This document shows positions 20,455 to 32,219 of a stretch of 64,000 bases of DNA, one piece after another; the first letter of the stretch is position 1, and every line of letters begins with the position of its first letter. Made by a program: the position numbers and the translations under genes. The notes under the pieces were generated by a model, which had not been told where the DNA came from, searched no databases, and saw nothing but the letters and a program-made list of their open reading frames with translations. This DNA is from Periconia sp. R9002 (lineage: Eukaryota > Ascomycota > Dothideomycetes > Pleosporales > Periconiaceae). Location: NCBI GenBank assembly GCA_023627715.1, contig JAMAHW010000031.1:333732-397731 (forward strand), written 5' to 3'.

Positions 20455-21728
20455 TTATTCTGATCTGACGCTCTTTTCCCACTCCTCAATCGCGCTTCTC
20501 AGCTCTCTCTCCACGCGATGATTGTGCCAAAAATGGTCCGCACCTTTAATCTCACTTGCTGAACACTGTGAAGTTTCATCGTCTTGTAACCGATTTACCC
20601 AATCTCGCACTTTGTGCACCGAGTTAAATTGGTCTTGATCACCGTACACGACCAAAGCCTGGTGTTTGGCAATCATCTCACCAGCGGCACCGCTACTCGC
20701 CGATCGATTCCAAAACCTAGGCCCCAGCGACAGGGTCGCGAGCGTCGAAATGGGCGGTGTAAGCGGCGATACAATCAAGTATCGAACGTGAGGAACTACA
20801 ATAGCGGGTCTTGCAGACGTCGGCTCGGAGGGCATTTGGGGGTGAGGAGATCGCCGATGGCTCAGACTTCTCAGGCTTTCGCTGATGTTGAGACTCCTTC
20901 GTCCGCTGTTGCCGTCCATACTCCGTCGGATATCTCTACTGCTCCTTCGCTTTTTGGGGCTGGTTTCCTCACCGCCCATGGTCACAGAAAGCTTTGCTTC
21001 GTGCCCTTTGCGTCGCCCGCGCTCTGCAGTCGCCCGAGCGGCATTGATCCACCCCAGATTCACTTGGTCGGCTAGCTTGTGCGCCCGCAATAAAATTTCA
21101 TATGCTGCAGAGCCAGCTAAGGGCGTAGAGAATGGCTGCAATATAGAAGGTACTGGTGGCAAGTGACGGAGGATCATAGAGCCGTAAGAATATCCCCCAA
21201 GAATCACAACCGGGGGTTTGTCCCCTTGCTGTTCCGTGTTTGGAATTGACTGATCGGAAGTAAATATCGCTGTAGGAGGAGGGTTGGGTCGAAGGTAAGA
21301 GAGGTAGTGCATGAAGAAAGCAGCGAAGGATATGTAATCGTTCAGCTCCGGTTTACCGGACCAGCTCGTGCGGCCCTTACTGCCATGTGCACCTCTGTAA
21401 ACAGTATGTGAGTATGGCCTCATCAAACTTGAAAGACACGATGACCATACCGGAAGTTAAAGGTACCAACCACCCATCCCTTTCTAAGAAATTCGTCTAT
21501 GACAATTGCTACAACATGATCGTCGTAACTCCCACCCATGGGCGCATAAGGATGTGCCATCACGACCCCTTTTCTCTGCCATATCGACTCAAATTCCTCC
21601 TCATGTTTGGAGTCCTTGGATCCCGGTCGAGAAAGGCCGTCTGGATGGTATACGCGGGCGTTGAGGGGAATGTCATCGTAGATGGAGGGGATCGTGCATG
21701 TGAAGCGTGGCTCTGGGGATCTGGGCAT
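20455..21728 (-). CDS. Alpha/beta hydrolase, substrate unknown
   Basis: Two exons, 21728-21451 and 21394-20455, give 405 residues. The frame is open further 5' but has no ATG there, so the ATG at 21728 (MPRSPEPRFTCTIPS) is the first start. The 56-nt intron joins GTFNFR to GAHGSKGRTSW. Motifs of the fold: GVVMAHPYAPMGGSYDD near the oxyanion region, nucleophile GYSYGS, acid in YGDQDQFNSVHKV and likely catalytic His in GADHFWHNHRVE. A Ser/Arg-rich insertion of about 100 residues (around SPKKRRSSRDIRRSMDG) sits between the nucleophile and the acid and looks disordered. The family includes esterases and peptidases acting on many substrates; nothing in the sequence or neighbourhood indicates which. 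It lies on the same strand as the WDR6-like gene, 292 bp downstream of it. Confidence 0.87.
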
Positions 21729-22020
21729 GTTGGGCCCACCATGGAGATTTTCAGTGCATTTCGCTGGTGCCACAGCACATCCTCATAGGGCCCGGTAACT
21801 GTAGACGCCGCAGCAATTGTTCGTGAACTGGTCCTCGGCCTGCGGGTAAAACTGACTGGCGGGGGAACACATCTGGGCACACGCATGACGAGCCACTTCT
21901 CCCCTTGGGGTCCGTGCGCTAAGCCAAGAGCATCTGACATGTGAGACAACCATAAAGTTGATGTACAAACATCTCCATCAGACAGAGCAAGAAAAGGGTG
22001 ATTTAAACATTCATATCTGT

Positions 22021-25000
22021 TCAAAAATTTACACGTATTACCTCCATACCAACTCCGCAGACTAACAATCTAGTAACTCCCTGATGAATATCACTTTCAA
22101 GGATAGCCATACTAGACACATCAGCGACATTTGTTTTCGCTTTGCAAATGCGCTCAATCTTGAGCGAATCTAGTTTTCTAGGTTGCTCTAGATCTTCTGA
22201 ATGGCTTTCTGTGTTGGCGTAAACTAACGTGACCTCCCAAAGTCGCAGCCATTGATCGTTTCCAGAAGTCACAACGAAAACGCGGGATTGTTGGACAAAC
22301 ATCGCGCAAGCTGTGACGGCAGAGGCATGTGCACGAACGACCGTAGTCGGTGAGTCGATGGTACAAAGTTCCTCAGGCGCTACGGTTGGGTTCTGATCTG
22401 CGGTGGATGTTACTAAAAAGGATATGCTCCCATCATCACCCCCTGATGCAAGGAGCATGGTGCAACTGTTGATGGTGTATGTTGCCAGAGTCTTGGAAGT
22501 ATTCTGGTGGATTTTCGTGGGATTTTGCCAATTGAGAGTTTCTTTTGAGGCAGATTGAGACAAGGAACTCGGATAAGCATTTCTCAGCGGCCACAAAACC
22601 GCATGCCCGTCGGTACCAGCCGTGAGTAGGACGTCAGATGAAAGGAAAAAACACTGTGTGAGACAGGATGTGAAGTAAGTACCAGAAGCGACGGTATGCC
22701 ATGGTTCAGCAATCGTGGGATCGTAGTAATACACCTGAGGAACTTTAGTCTCCAATTGTGAGGTTAGTGTTCGGCTGGTACGTACCTTGATGTTGGAGTC
22801 CGAGAACACCATGGGGATTACAAAGCCACTATTATGGCTGCGTACGTCAAAGGACATAAGTCGAAGGTCGGCATGCTCACTTTCTGGTTTACAGACCGAT
22901 TCACATGCCACACCCATGGTACCAAGTCCGGAGGGAAGTGAAATCACTCTCCAGACGTAGAATTCTTCGCATCCACCACTGCTGAAAAGATACCTACCAT
23001 CGTCTGACCAATGCAAGTGTTGAATTCCTGTTTTGTGTTTCCGTAACGTTCTTCCCCCAACAAAATCACCTTGTTTATAACAGAAAATCTTGATATCAGT
23101 GTCTTCCGCACCAGTGGCAATAAGCTGATTATCACCGTGACTGTTGTGGCTCTGTGTTACCGCAACGGCTTTGATCTCCCTTCCGTGACTTCCTTGGCGA
23201 ACAACTTTATGGCTAGGATGGGCTTGCTGGCAAATGTGCATGGTCGATGCTCGTGTCCAGACCAGTATCCCGCAACCATAGCTCTGAAAATTCGGCTGGA
23301 AGGCCCAGCTGCGGTGTGCACCCCCGGTATCTACGCTGAAAAGCTCTTCTTCTACGGTGACATCATAGAGGATGAAGTGCTTGCTCGAGAAACCATAGAC
23401 AAGAAGATGATCGTGGACAAAACAAATTCCTTCAATATTAGGACCAACAGGGAGACTCAAGTTATGTGCTAGTATGAGTGACCCAGTCATAAGATCGAAT
23501 GAATGGATGACCAAGTGACCATTTCTTCCTGTGGAGATAAGATGCCCAAAATGCTTGTTGGAAGGTACCCACGATAGACACGAGACCGTTTCCTTTCCGT
23601 GCGCTCTGGTAATCGTTTGTATATATGAGATTGACGAGGTTGTAGCTTCTTCGAGGTCATCATTCATGTTAATGCGATATAACGCAATAGATCCCTGCCG
23701 GAAACCCAGGAATAAGTAGTCACTATTGGAGTCAGATGCAACATATTCCATGCTCGTAACAATGAGTCCAGATCCAGCGGTAGAAACTGGAACCTCGGTG
23801 TGTTTCGACAGAACTGGAGCTCCCGATTCTGGCCGTGTTAAGTAAAGGAGGTGGGCAGTGTTTTGACCTGTCACAGTGACCAACAGAATGACCCCTTTGA
23901 CGCCCGATCGATGAAATTTTGTAGCGAATAAGCTTCCGACCTTCCCACAAACGCTATGAAGTCTGGTGAAAAGCCCAGTGTCCTTGACGTACACATATAC
24001 ACTTCCACGAGAGCCAGCCACGAAAGCAATGCCGAGTGAGGGTACTCCAGTAGACACGGAGTACCCGTTCAGATCCTGACTCTGCCCGACCAGTCTGGAA
24101 TGAGAACGAACGTTCTCTCCATCAATTGACTGCATTGATGTTGTTTGGCCAAGGTAAATTTTGCCTGTATTTGTGGTCACCAGGTAGGCAGTGTCATCAA
24201 CGAAAGTATAAGTTCGGAAAAACTCAACAACTTTCAAGGAGCTTTGGGATTGAGTCATTTGATTCGTTGGGACAAGGTTGTGATTTTCTAGTTTGGGTGT
24301 GATAATGTCTTGAATTGTGTGCTCCGTGGAGAAACACCCAGAGTGGCCGAGCAAAGGAAGAGAGGTGCCCATAGAGCAAACAGTTATCTTGCTATCCGCT
24401 CCGCAAGAAAAGATCTGGCGTGATTCCAAAGTGCGTGAGTGGATAGTCAAAGCCCAGATGTTCTTACCGCTGTGATATGCTGCCACGTCCAGCTGCGAAA
24501 GAAGGTAGGGAAGTGTTGCGCCGTCGCCGCAGCCAGCGTCTTTATTTCGACTAAACGACCAAGTTCGAGTCGTGGCATCTTCGCCAGTCGATACGAGATA
24601 TATTCCTGGTGTTTTGTAGGCATGATCTAGGAAATGGACACCCCATACGCGTGAGATATGTCCCCATCCAATAGCCAGACAGTCGGAACTCGAGAAGGAG
24701 TCGAACGACGAATTCATAAAGCCAGTATGATGTGCTCTATCTTTTTGGTCAATACTCTCCCCCTCGCATGATGAGATGTCGGAAACATCCCAGATGCGAA
24801 TAGTTCTGTCATCGCTGCAACTAGCAAGGAGGCGTTGCGATCGTCCGTGCTGGTCGGTTTCGTATAGTTGAGAAAGCTGCACGCCAAATATCGATCCTTC
24901 ATGGCCTAAGAATACGCGATGTATTTTTGATATACTTCCCGATTGTAGATCATTCATCCACGACCACAGTACAATTTCCCCAAACGCAGTGCCTGCAGCG

Positions 25001-25595
25001 ACAAGGATCCGATCATAGGTGACCCAGGTGAGATGGGCTGAATAAAGAATGGAGCGTGAGCTAGATGTGAGTTCAGAAATGGAAATGGATGGGATCCCGT
25101 CGACGTGCGCCGTCTTCAACTGCAAAAGGGAATTGTGTGCTGTTACCGCAGCACATAGAGGCACCTCTACTGCAACTCCATTGTCGTTCAGCGACGGTGC
25201 GGGGCTGAGATACAGTATCCAGTCTGGAGCTTCGGCACAGTTTGAGAATATCCATGAGTTGGGAACGATGCTTGCGTCTTTGGCGTCACCCAGGAGATCA
25301 AATTCTAAAGCGCGCACAAGCAATCCTCCCCATACTATGATGACGACATGCTGGTCTGACCTGTAGACTACAGAGATGCCATGTACGGCCTGAGCCCGGA
25401 AGATACGTTTTGACACGAAGCAATTCAAGGTTTGCGCGCTGTAGAAGCGCACAAATGGGCCTTCAGCAGCCAGGAAAAAGGGACCGCAAGAGGCAGACGC
25501 GGTGACGGGAACACGGGTGCATTCATGCTACATGGATTCATCAACTTCAGCAATTTTTCAGGGGGCAGAGGACGAACATGAAGCTCCACGGACAT
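22021..25595 (-). CDS. RTT10: WDR6/Rtt10-type WD40 protein, probable tRNA 2'-O-methylation partner
   Basis: A frame of 1169 codons runs from 25527 to the stop at 22021 but contains no ATG near its start; the open frame begins just after a stop. I propose an 18-nt first exon (25595-25578, MSVELH) spliced by a 50-nt intron (GTTCGT donor, TTGCTGAAG branch, GTAG acceptor) to HECTRVPVTAS, giving 1174 residues. The product then has many WD40 repeats, including LLASCSDDRTIRIWDVSD, YLVSTGEDATTRTWSF, RYLFSSGGCEEFYVWRV and GNDQWLRLWEVTLV, over the full length. Size and layout match human WDR6 and yeast Rtt10/Trm734, the partner of Trm7/FTSJ1 for 2'-O-methylation of tRNA wobble nucleotide 34. Functional assignment is by family; the first exon is moderately supported. 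It is divergent from the PBDC1 gene, with 193 bp between start codons. Confidence 0.83.
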
Positions 25596-25788
25596 TGGAG
25601 AGTAACGTGGAGGGCACTGATGTATGGAGGAGGTTCAATGTTGCGATGTTGAGTCAGCGCGGGGCAAACGAGCTGGTTGTGTGGGATGAGGTGGGGTCGG
25701 AAGTGACGTCGGGTAGATCAGCCAGAAATTTTATACATTTTCTTACCATCCTGCGCATCAAGTCAATCAATCACTCGAGTAACTCACC
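25596..25788. promoter_or_regulatory. Short divergent promoter, WDR6-like / PBDC1-like
   Basis: 193 bp separates the proposed WDR6-like ATG (25595, minus) from the PBDC1-like ATG (25789, plus). Both promoters must be packed here or overlap the leaders. Confidence 0.55.
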
Positions 25789-26433
25789 ATGTCTCTGGGA
25801 CCATCCGCCGCCAATATCAACGCCGAGGAGGCTGATAACTTTGAAGACGTACGCACCCTCTTCCTTGCTATGCGCTCAGCGGTGCTATGCTTTTGGCGGT
25901 ACAACCTACTGACACTTCTCTAGATCGAAAAGCAGTTCGCTGTCAAAGGTCAGAAACGTCCGCTCTACCGAAAAGTATCCAGGCGCTGATTTTCTTTGAT
26001 AGTTGTCCAGCATGTCGAGACTTATTGGAACATTCTCGAGAAGGTCCCCGGCTCCAAGCTTCGCCTCACCAAATTCGACGACGAGATCTACGAGCATTTC
26101 AAGAAGGAGTTCCCCGACTTCGATGCCGCAGCTACAATCAACGAGGATGAAATGAAGAGCAAGGAGGGGAAAGAGCGATGGCGCAACTTTATCAACGCAT
26201 ATGAGAAGAAGATTGATGATTACAATTTCGGGACCATGCTGAGGGCGAATCCCAAAACGGAATACGACCAAGAGGGCACTATATTCGCAGTTCGCATGCA
26301 ATTTTATGCCGTCGAGATTGCCCGGTAAGTCAACATGATACCTATGTGCATAGGGTGGCCTGCTGACTGCAATAGCAACCGCCAAGGTCTCAACGACTGG
26401 GTCTATGAGAAAGCGCACCCGGAGAGCAAATGA
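25789..26433 (+). CDS. PBDC1: PBDC1/YPL225W-family protein, probable eEF1A chaperone
   Basis: Four exons: 25789-25848, 25925-25949, 26003-26324 and 26376-26433; 154 residues. Exon 2 is only 25 nt. The protein has the strongly conserved family core: EKQFAVKVVQHVETYW, VPGSKLRLTKFDDEIYEHFK, DEDEMKSKEGKERWRNFIN-like, NFGTMLRANPKTEY and GTIFAVRMQFYAVEIARNRQ, the last Arg codon being split by intron 3. The family was first named for a polysaccharide-biosynthesis domain. The yeast member YPL225W has been described as a ribosome-associated chaperone for eEF1A biogenesis; I recall this from the literature and infer it here. Length matches yeast (about 146 residues). Confidence 0.93.
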
Positions 26434-27023
26434 TTACACCGGTCATCATACTATTCAACGTAATCAACTTTGAAAGCACTGTGTGAAGTCATTCGGTGAG
26501 GCATTACGAAACTGTCGAATGATCGATATTTCCGTGCCCTTCAGACTTTGTTCTTTGTCTCATTTGCTGTCCGTCTTCTACCACGCTCGAGCGGCGAAAC
26601 TACCCAAAGGTCTGCTTAAAATACAGCGAAATGGTCGTTCCCGAGTTTGGCATTGTAAGTGCGTCGCAAGAGGGATCATGACCAGGAGCAGAAAGTGTAG
26701 AAACAACACCACGCTTGATCAAAAGTTTGGAGTCGCAACTGTGAAAAGGCATAGGTAGCATTTCTATCCCCACACAATACAAATATCAAAGTGTTACATA
26801 CAGTACCGCTAGTGGTTGAATACGACAATGACGGTTGTGGTGGGCCGGAACAATATCAATGGCAAACAAGGTCATCGCGTGGTATAGGCAAGGCTAGTCC
26901 GCATTCGGCAGTCCACCACGTTCGTCCTGTTATATGCTCTGTTCCCTTTTCTATTTCGTGTCTCGTAATTCCTTTTGCTGTGGGTATGATAGATTCATTC
27001 GTACACTTCTTCGGACTGGCACC
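26434..27023. other. Intergenic between PBDC1-like gene and STE6-like gene
   Basis: 590 bp with no gene. An ATG at 26934 is in frame with the STE6-like start and would add 30 residues. Otherwise this is the downstream flank of one gene and promoter of the next, both on the plus strand. Confidence 0.5.
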
Positions 27024-30000
27024 ATGGCAATGCCTTCCTCGCCGTCATCGATGACCGAGCCTGCCAAACCAACACCACGAGATGGAGAGGAGGGCGACTA
27101 CCTTTGCACAACGGGTTGGAAAGCGTTGTTTGGCTTCACGGCGAAAAGTCACTTACCAATACTGTCTGTGGCCATCTTCGCCGCCCTCATTGCTGCTTTG
27201 GCCAACCCAGCCATCGCCTTTGTATTTGGCTCCATCTTCCACCAATTCACTGAATTTGGCTCAGGACGTCTTACAGCCGCCGAGTTCCTTCGTCAAATCT
27301 CTAAATATTGCACATATCTGACCGCTTTTGGATGTGCAAGCTGGATCGCTAATAGCATATATTTCATGCTATTCCTTTCATTCGGCGAGCTCCAAGCTCA
27401 CAGCGCGCGCCAAACCATCTTCACTGCTCTACTTCGAAAGGATATGACGTGGTATGATACCAGAGATGCAGGTATCGCAGCACTACTTTCTTCTGTGCAA
27501 ATGTAAGTCACTATGAGCAAAGTCTTCGTCCTCCGCTCCTGTGCTGACTGTTCCAGGCAGATACGCGATCTTCAGCTGTCGCTTTCTCAACCCTTTGGCG
27601 AAATTATGCAGTGTATATTTGGAGCCACTGCAACCCTGGCGCTCGCCCTATACTCATCGTGGAACCTAACGCTAGTCGTCATTTGTTCCGTCCCGATTGT
27701 TTACATCGTCATGAGCTTTTTGTCCACAATGCTAGCAAAACGTGCACACGAACAGAGCGACATGCTCTGTCAAGCATTAGCCATAGTCACGAACACGATA
27801 TCCAACATAGAAGCTGTAAAATACTTCAACGGCGAGCACTTACAACTCCAGAAATATTTGAACGCAATAATTCGGTCCGGTGGAGCGTACAAGAAGCAGG
27901 CCAATATCCGCTCTGTGCAACTGGGCATCACCCAGTTTTTCACTTTTAGCATTTTTGTCCAGGGCTTCTGGTACGGAAGCTATCTTGTCAGAAAAGGAGA
28001 GAGAAATCCCGGACAGATTGTCACGACATTCTGGGCAGCCATGATGACGGTGCATTCTATCACCGCGTTCTTGCCACAATATATCGTCCTTCAGAAAGGC
28101 AAAGTAGCTGGAGCAAGGTTAAGGTCTCTGGTGGTTCAAATATCTAAAGACAATCTTGGGACTGAGACTATGGGAGATATCGAACCTCGGCAAGCATTTG
28201 GGAATATTGAATTCAGACGTGTGAGTTCATCTATTGAGTGTTTGCTTTATCTCCCAAGACTAAGAGAAAGCAGGTTTCCTTTGCTTACCCCTCCCGTCCA
28301 GATCAGCTTGCCTTACGTCAAGTTTCACTGGATTTTGCTGCTGGATGTACGACTTTCGTGGTTGGGAGGAGCGGCTCTGGGAAAAGTACATTAGGTCAGC
28401 TTCTGGTACGATTTTATCGACCGTTATCTGGGGCTATTTATCTCGATGGAATACCCCTGGAGTATCTCGACACTAAATGGCTCCGGGAACATATCACCCT
28501 CGTGGAACAACACAGCGTTCTTTTTAATGATACGATATCCCGCAATATCGCTCTGGGCTGTAACGATGGAAAGGTTAGCCAATCAGAGATTCAAAAGGCC
28601 GCGATATTTGCCATGCTGCATCAGACGATAATGGATCTTCCTAAAGGATATGATACCGTTATAGGCTCTCAAAACCCCGGATTGAGTGGTGGTCAAACGC
28701 AGCGAATGGCCCTCGCTAGAGCTCGTTTACGAGATACACCAGTGCTTATCTTGGATGAGTCTACTAGTGCGCTGGATTACATTACAAGATCTGCAATCAT
28801 CAAAGCCATTCGTGAATGGAGATCTGGTAAAACCACCATTATCATCACACATGATAGTTCACAGATTCTGCCCGATGATCGCGTGTACGTAATGGACAAT
28901 GCCCAGCTAGTAAAACAAGGTGTACGGAAGGAGATGGAGACTCAAACCAACTCTCCCTTTACGCATTTCACAGAAACACATAAAAATGAAGAGCCAGAAT
29001 ATGATACAGAAGAGATGATGTCTCTCTATATGGACTCAGAGGTGGAGGAGGACAGCATCGCGAAGCCGAGCCGTCGGTCATCGTATAACCCATTCTTCAG
29101 ACAGTCGATGGTATTTTCTCCCTTTGCAAATGCCGACCACGAAGAGTTAACGGCTTACAATACTTCGAGGAGGAGCTCACAAGGATATCAACTTGATTGG
29201 CCGACACAAAATACTTTGAAACCTCCACCCGGCCCTGGAGCAAGTGTCCAGGGAGAGATCGTTACTGTTGGAAAGCCCAGATTGATCTCAGTGCCAAGGC
29301 GTGGATTCAACAATCATGATGAAACTGCCCCCAAACAGAAAGATGCATCTAAAGATCGGCCTTTGCCTCCTCTTCCAAAAGATGGCGAGGACATACCCTC
29401 TTTCCGCAAAACATTCCGCGCGAAGAGGGAGAGATACAAGTCACTCCGGAAGATGAGAAAGGAAGCTCCCAACATAATTCCCCCGTTGCGCATTATGGAA
29501 ATCATTGGCTCTGTGTGGCCCCTAGTAGGATGGTCTTCTCGTCTGTCTCTCATTGCCGGTGTCATGTGTGCCTTGATCCACGCGGCAGCAACCCCGACAT
29601 TTGGGTATATTTTCTCGCAACTCCTCGAAACATTTTACAACCCTGAAGATCAGAAGAGAAAGGCCATGATATGGGCACTGTCCATATTATCCGTTTCCAT
29701 CATTGATGGCTTAGCAACATATGGCTGGAATGCATTCTTTGATATGGCAGCGCAGACATGGGTCAACGCATTGAAGCTGGAGGCCATGAAGCGTCTGCTT
29801 ATGCAGCCAAGGGAGTTTTTCGATAAAGAGGAAAATGGCGTCTCTCGCCTGGCTGAATGCATGGACCAGTTTGCAGAGGAAGCACGCAATCTTCCAGGAC
29901 GCTTCTGTGGCATTCTCCTCGTCATGCTCTCCACCATGGCAATAGCGGTCATTTGGAGCATGGTCATATCCTGGAGACTTACGCTCTTGTCGCTTGCAAG

Positions 30001-31354
30001 TCTGGTCTGTATGCTCTGTATCATGGAAACATACAATGCCATCAGCCATCACTGGGAGAGACAAGCCAATGAAGGCAATGAGACTGTAGGAAAGATTTTG
30101 CATGAGACATTCGTCAACATCCGAACTGCGCGGTGTCTCGCACTCGAGAAAGTGTTCGGTGCAAAATATAACGCATCCATCTCGAACTCGCTTCGCGTTG
30201 GTATCAAGCGTTCGATATACTCGGGTTCTATGTACGGGCTCAGCTATGCAAGCTCCCCGCTTATCACGGCTTTGTTGTTCTTCTGGGGTGGATACAACGT
30301 TTCCAAAGGCTATTTCGCACCCATAAAATTCATAGAAGCCTTCAACATCCTGATGCTGAGCGTCGCTCATGTTGCCCTCATTGGCAATTACATTCCACAG
30401 ATCAACATCGCCCGAGATGCTGGGTCACGCCTTATACGACTCGCGCGCCTACCTCAAGACTCACATGAGCTTAACGGGACTTCTCAACTGTTTAATGTGG
30501 GCGACATCTCCCTGGACAAAGTCAGCTTCACCTACCCTGCTCGACCAGATCATCCCGTGCTTCATGATGTCTCATTTGAGATTCCGCGTGGAAGGTGTAC
30601 CGCTATCGTAGGCACTTCTGGGTCCGGTAAATCGACCATTGCCGCGTTGCTCCTGAAGCTTTATCACACCTCGGCAGGAGAGTCGAGGCGCCGCCCCCAA
30701 ATTTCGATATCCGGTCAAGACATCAACAACTTGCATACCTTTACCCTTCGCTCTCGTATAGCAATCGTATCGCAAACCCCGGTGATTTTCCCTGGCACTA
30801 TTGCAGAAAACATCATCTACGGGTTAAGCCTGTCAAGTCGCTTAACTACGCCAGAAAACATTCGCGCAGCAGCAGAGGCAGCGGGAGCCGCGGATTTTAT
30901 AGAAAGCCTACCACAAAGCTACCGGACCGTTATCGGCGAAGGTGGCACTGGACTCTCTGGTGGACAAGCACAGCGTATTGCCATTGCAAGGGCGCTTGTT
31001 CGCGAACCGGACATTTTGATCCTCGACGAAGCGACCTCTGCTTTAGATGTTGAGTCTGCAGGCATAATACGGGATACTATCCAGCGCCTCGTCCGCGAAA
31101 ACAAGGCCGCGGGTCAGCACTATTTTGACCATCACTTTGGCACCACCGGGAGCCAGCGAGCGAGTGTCGTGGGTAGGAAACATATGACGGTCATCATCAT
31201 CACTCATGCAAAGGAGATGATGGCTATTGCTGAGCATATAGTCATGCTCGACAAGGGGCGGGTTGTCGATGAAGGGTCGTTTGATGAGCTGGAGTGGAGA
31301 AAGGGGGCCTTTGGACGGTTGCTGAAGGGGGAAAGTGTCAGCGATGTAGAATAG
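27024..31354 (+). CDS. STE6: Full-size ABC-B exporter, Ste6 (a-factor) type
   Basis: Three exons: 27024-27502, 27557-28220 and 28274-31354; 1407 residues. Layout is TMD1-NBD1-linker-TMD2-NBD2. NBD1 has GRSGSGKST (Walker A), LSGGQTQRMALARA (signature), PVLILDEST (Walker B) and IIITHDS (H-loop). NBD2 has GTSGSGKST, LSGGQAQRIAIARA, DILILDEAT and IIITHAK. Both domains therefore look catalytically complete. The linker after NBD1 (about 29000-29480) is hydrophilic and Ser/Pro/Arg-rich. Among fungal ABC-B proteins, Ste6 exports the farnesylated a-factor mating pheromone; the sequence around YPSRPDQLALRQVS and the long linker resemble filamentous Ste6 homologues. Substrate is inferred, and a general multidrug role is possible. 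The start at 27024 has a good context (ACCATGG); an in-frame ATG at 26934 would extend it. Confidence 0.88.
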
Positions 31355-31530
31355 AGCGTATGCCGCGCATTGAACGTAAAGAAAGAATATGCTCCAATTC
31401 CCATGGCTTTGATAAACATCGGATTGACCAATCAACAGACATTGATGAATGTGGGGTGCGGCCATGCGTATGCAGAGTGACCGATGGAATTATGCGGGGG
31501 AATTGCGGGGTTCATCCGTCTTTCAGTCTT

Positions 31531-31546
31531 CGGTAACTAGTTACCG
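31531..31546. promoter_or_regulatory. Perfect 16-bp palindrome
   Basis: CGGTAACTAGTTACCG equals its own reverse complement. CGG...CCG ends with inverted orientation resemble the half-sites of fungal Zn2Cys6 factors, but the protein that binds it, if any, is unknown. Confidence 0.5.
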
Positions 31547-31739
31547 CGAACAGTCAATCCAGCTTCAATTGTAAAGTTAGAGAGACCAAAACAGAGCCAA
31601 ATCTAGGGAAAAGGGAGAGAAAGTTAATTAGGGGGTCTGGCTTCTACTATTTTCAAAAGCAGGTAGATCAGCCGTTGTAAAAACCACATGTGCACCCACG
31701 CAGGCGACGTCCACGCGACGCAATCATTCCTTGATACTC

Positions 31740-31756
31740 ACTGCCACGGTGGCAGT
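31740..31756. promoter_or_regulatory. 17-bp dyad with 8-bp arms
   Basis: ACTGCCAC and GTGGCAGT flank a single G. It lies about 460 bp upstream of the SDR start codon. Confidence 0.45.
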
Positions 31757-32219
31757 CAGTCCTATTCAGGCCATGCCATAATCCTTAGCATCTCATACTT
31801 TTTCCAGAGAAGCCTAAAGATCCATCTAATCCATCCAATGCCGTACCAGTATTCCCCGCGGAAGTGACACCGGATGTCTGCATTGGGTAATGCCGCTCCT
31901 GATGCGCCTGCAATTCGACGTCCCCCATGGAATAACCCACCTTCGATGCTTTCCATTTCCCTGTAGAGTTAACATGATGGGTCTAGATTAACTAACGGTC
32001 ATATGATGCAAAGCTGGAAAATGGCATCATGACCTACTTTAAAGACCTCGTGGCTGCTCATTGCATTGCTCCTCTATTGCTTGGTTCATTTACTTTTCAC
32101 TTCCTTTTTCACAAAGTACTCTTTTGCTTGTATTGATACCAAGTGCGCTTTCTGCTTGATTACAATTTTAGTTTCGATACCCTTTGGACGTCTTCTCATC
32201 ATTGATACGGGTGGTCAAA

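Larger units (their letters stand above)
31355..32219. promoter_or_regulatory. Intergenic and promoter region upstream of the SDR gene
   Basis: 865 bp. Contains two perfect dyads: 31531-31546 (CGGTAACTAGTTACCG) and 31740-31756 (ACTGCCAC-G-GTGGCAGT). A 64-codon minus-strand frame (31762-31956) with a real ATG has no recognisable similarity and was not called as a gene. Confidence 0.55.

Noticed and set aside
31762..31956. 64-codon minus-strand frame with a true ATG in the STE6-SDR gap
   Set aside because: Composition is mildly protein-like but there is no recognisable motif or partner exon.
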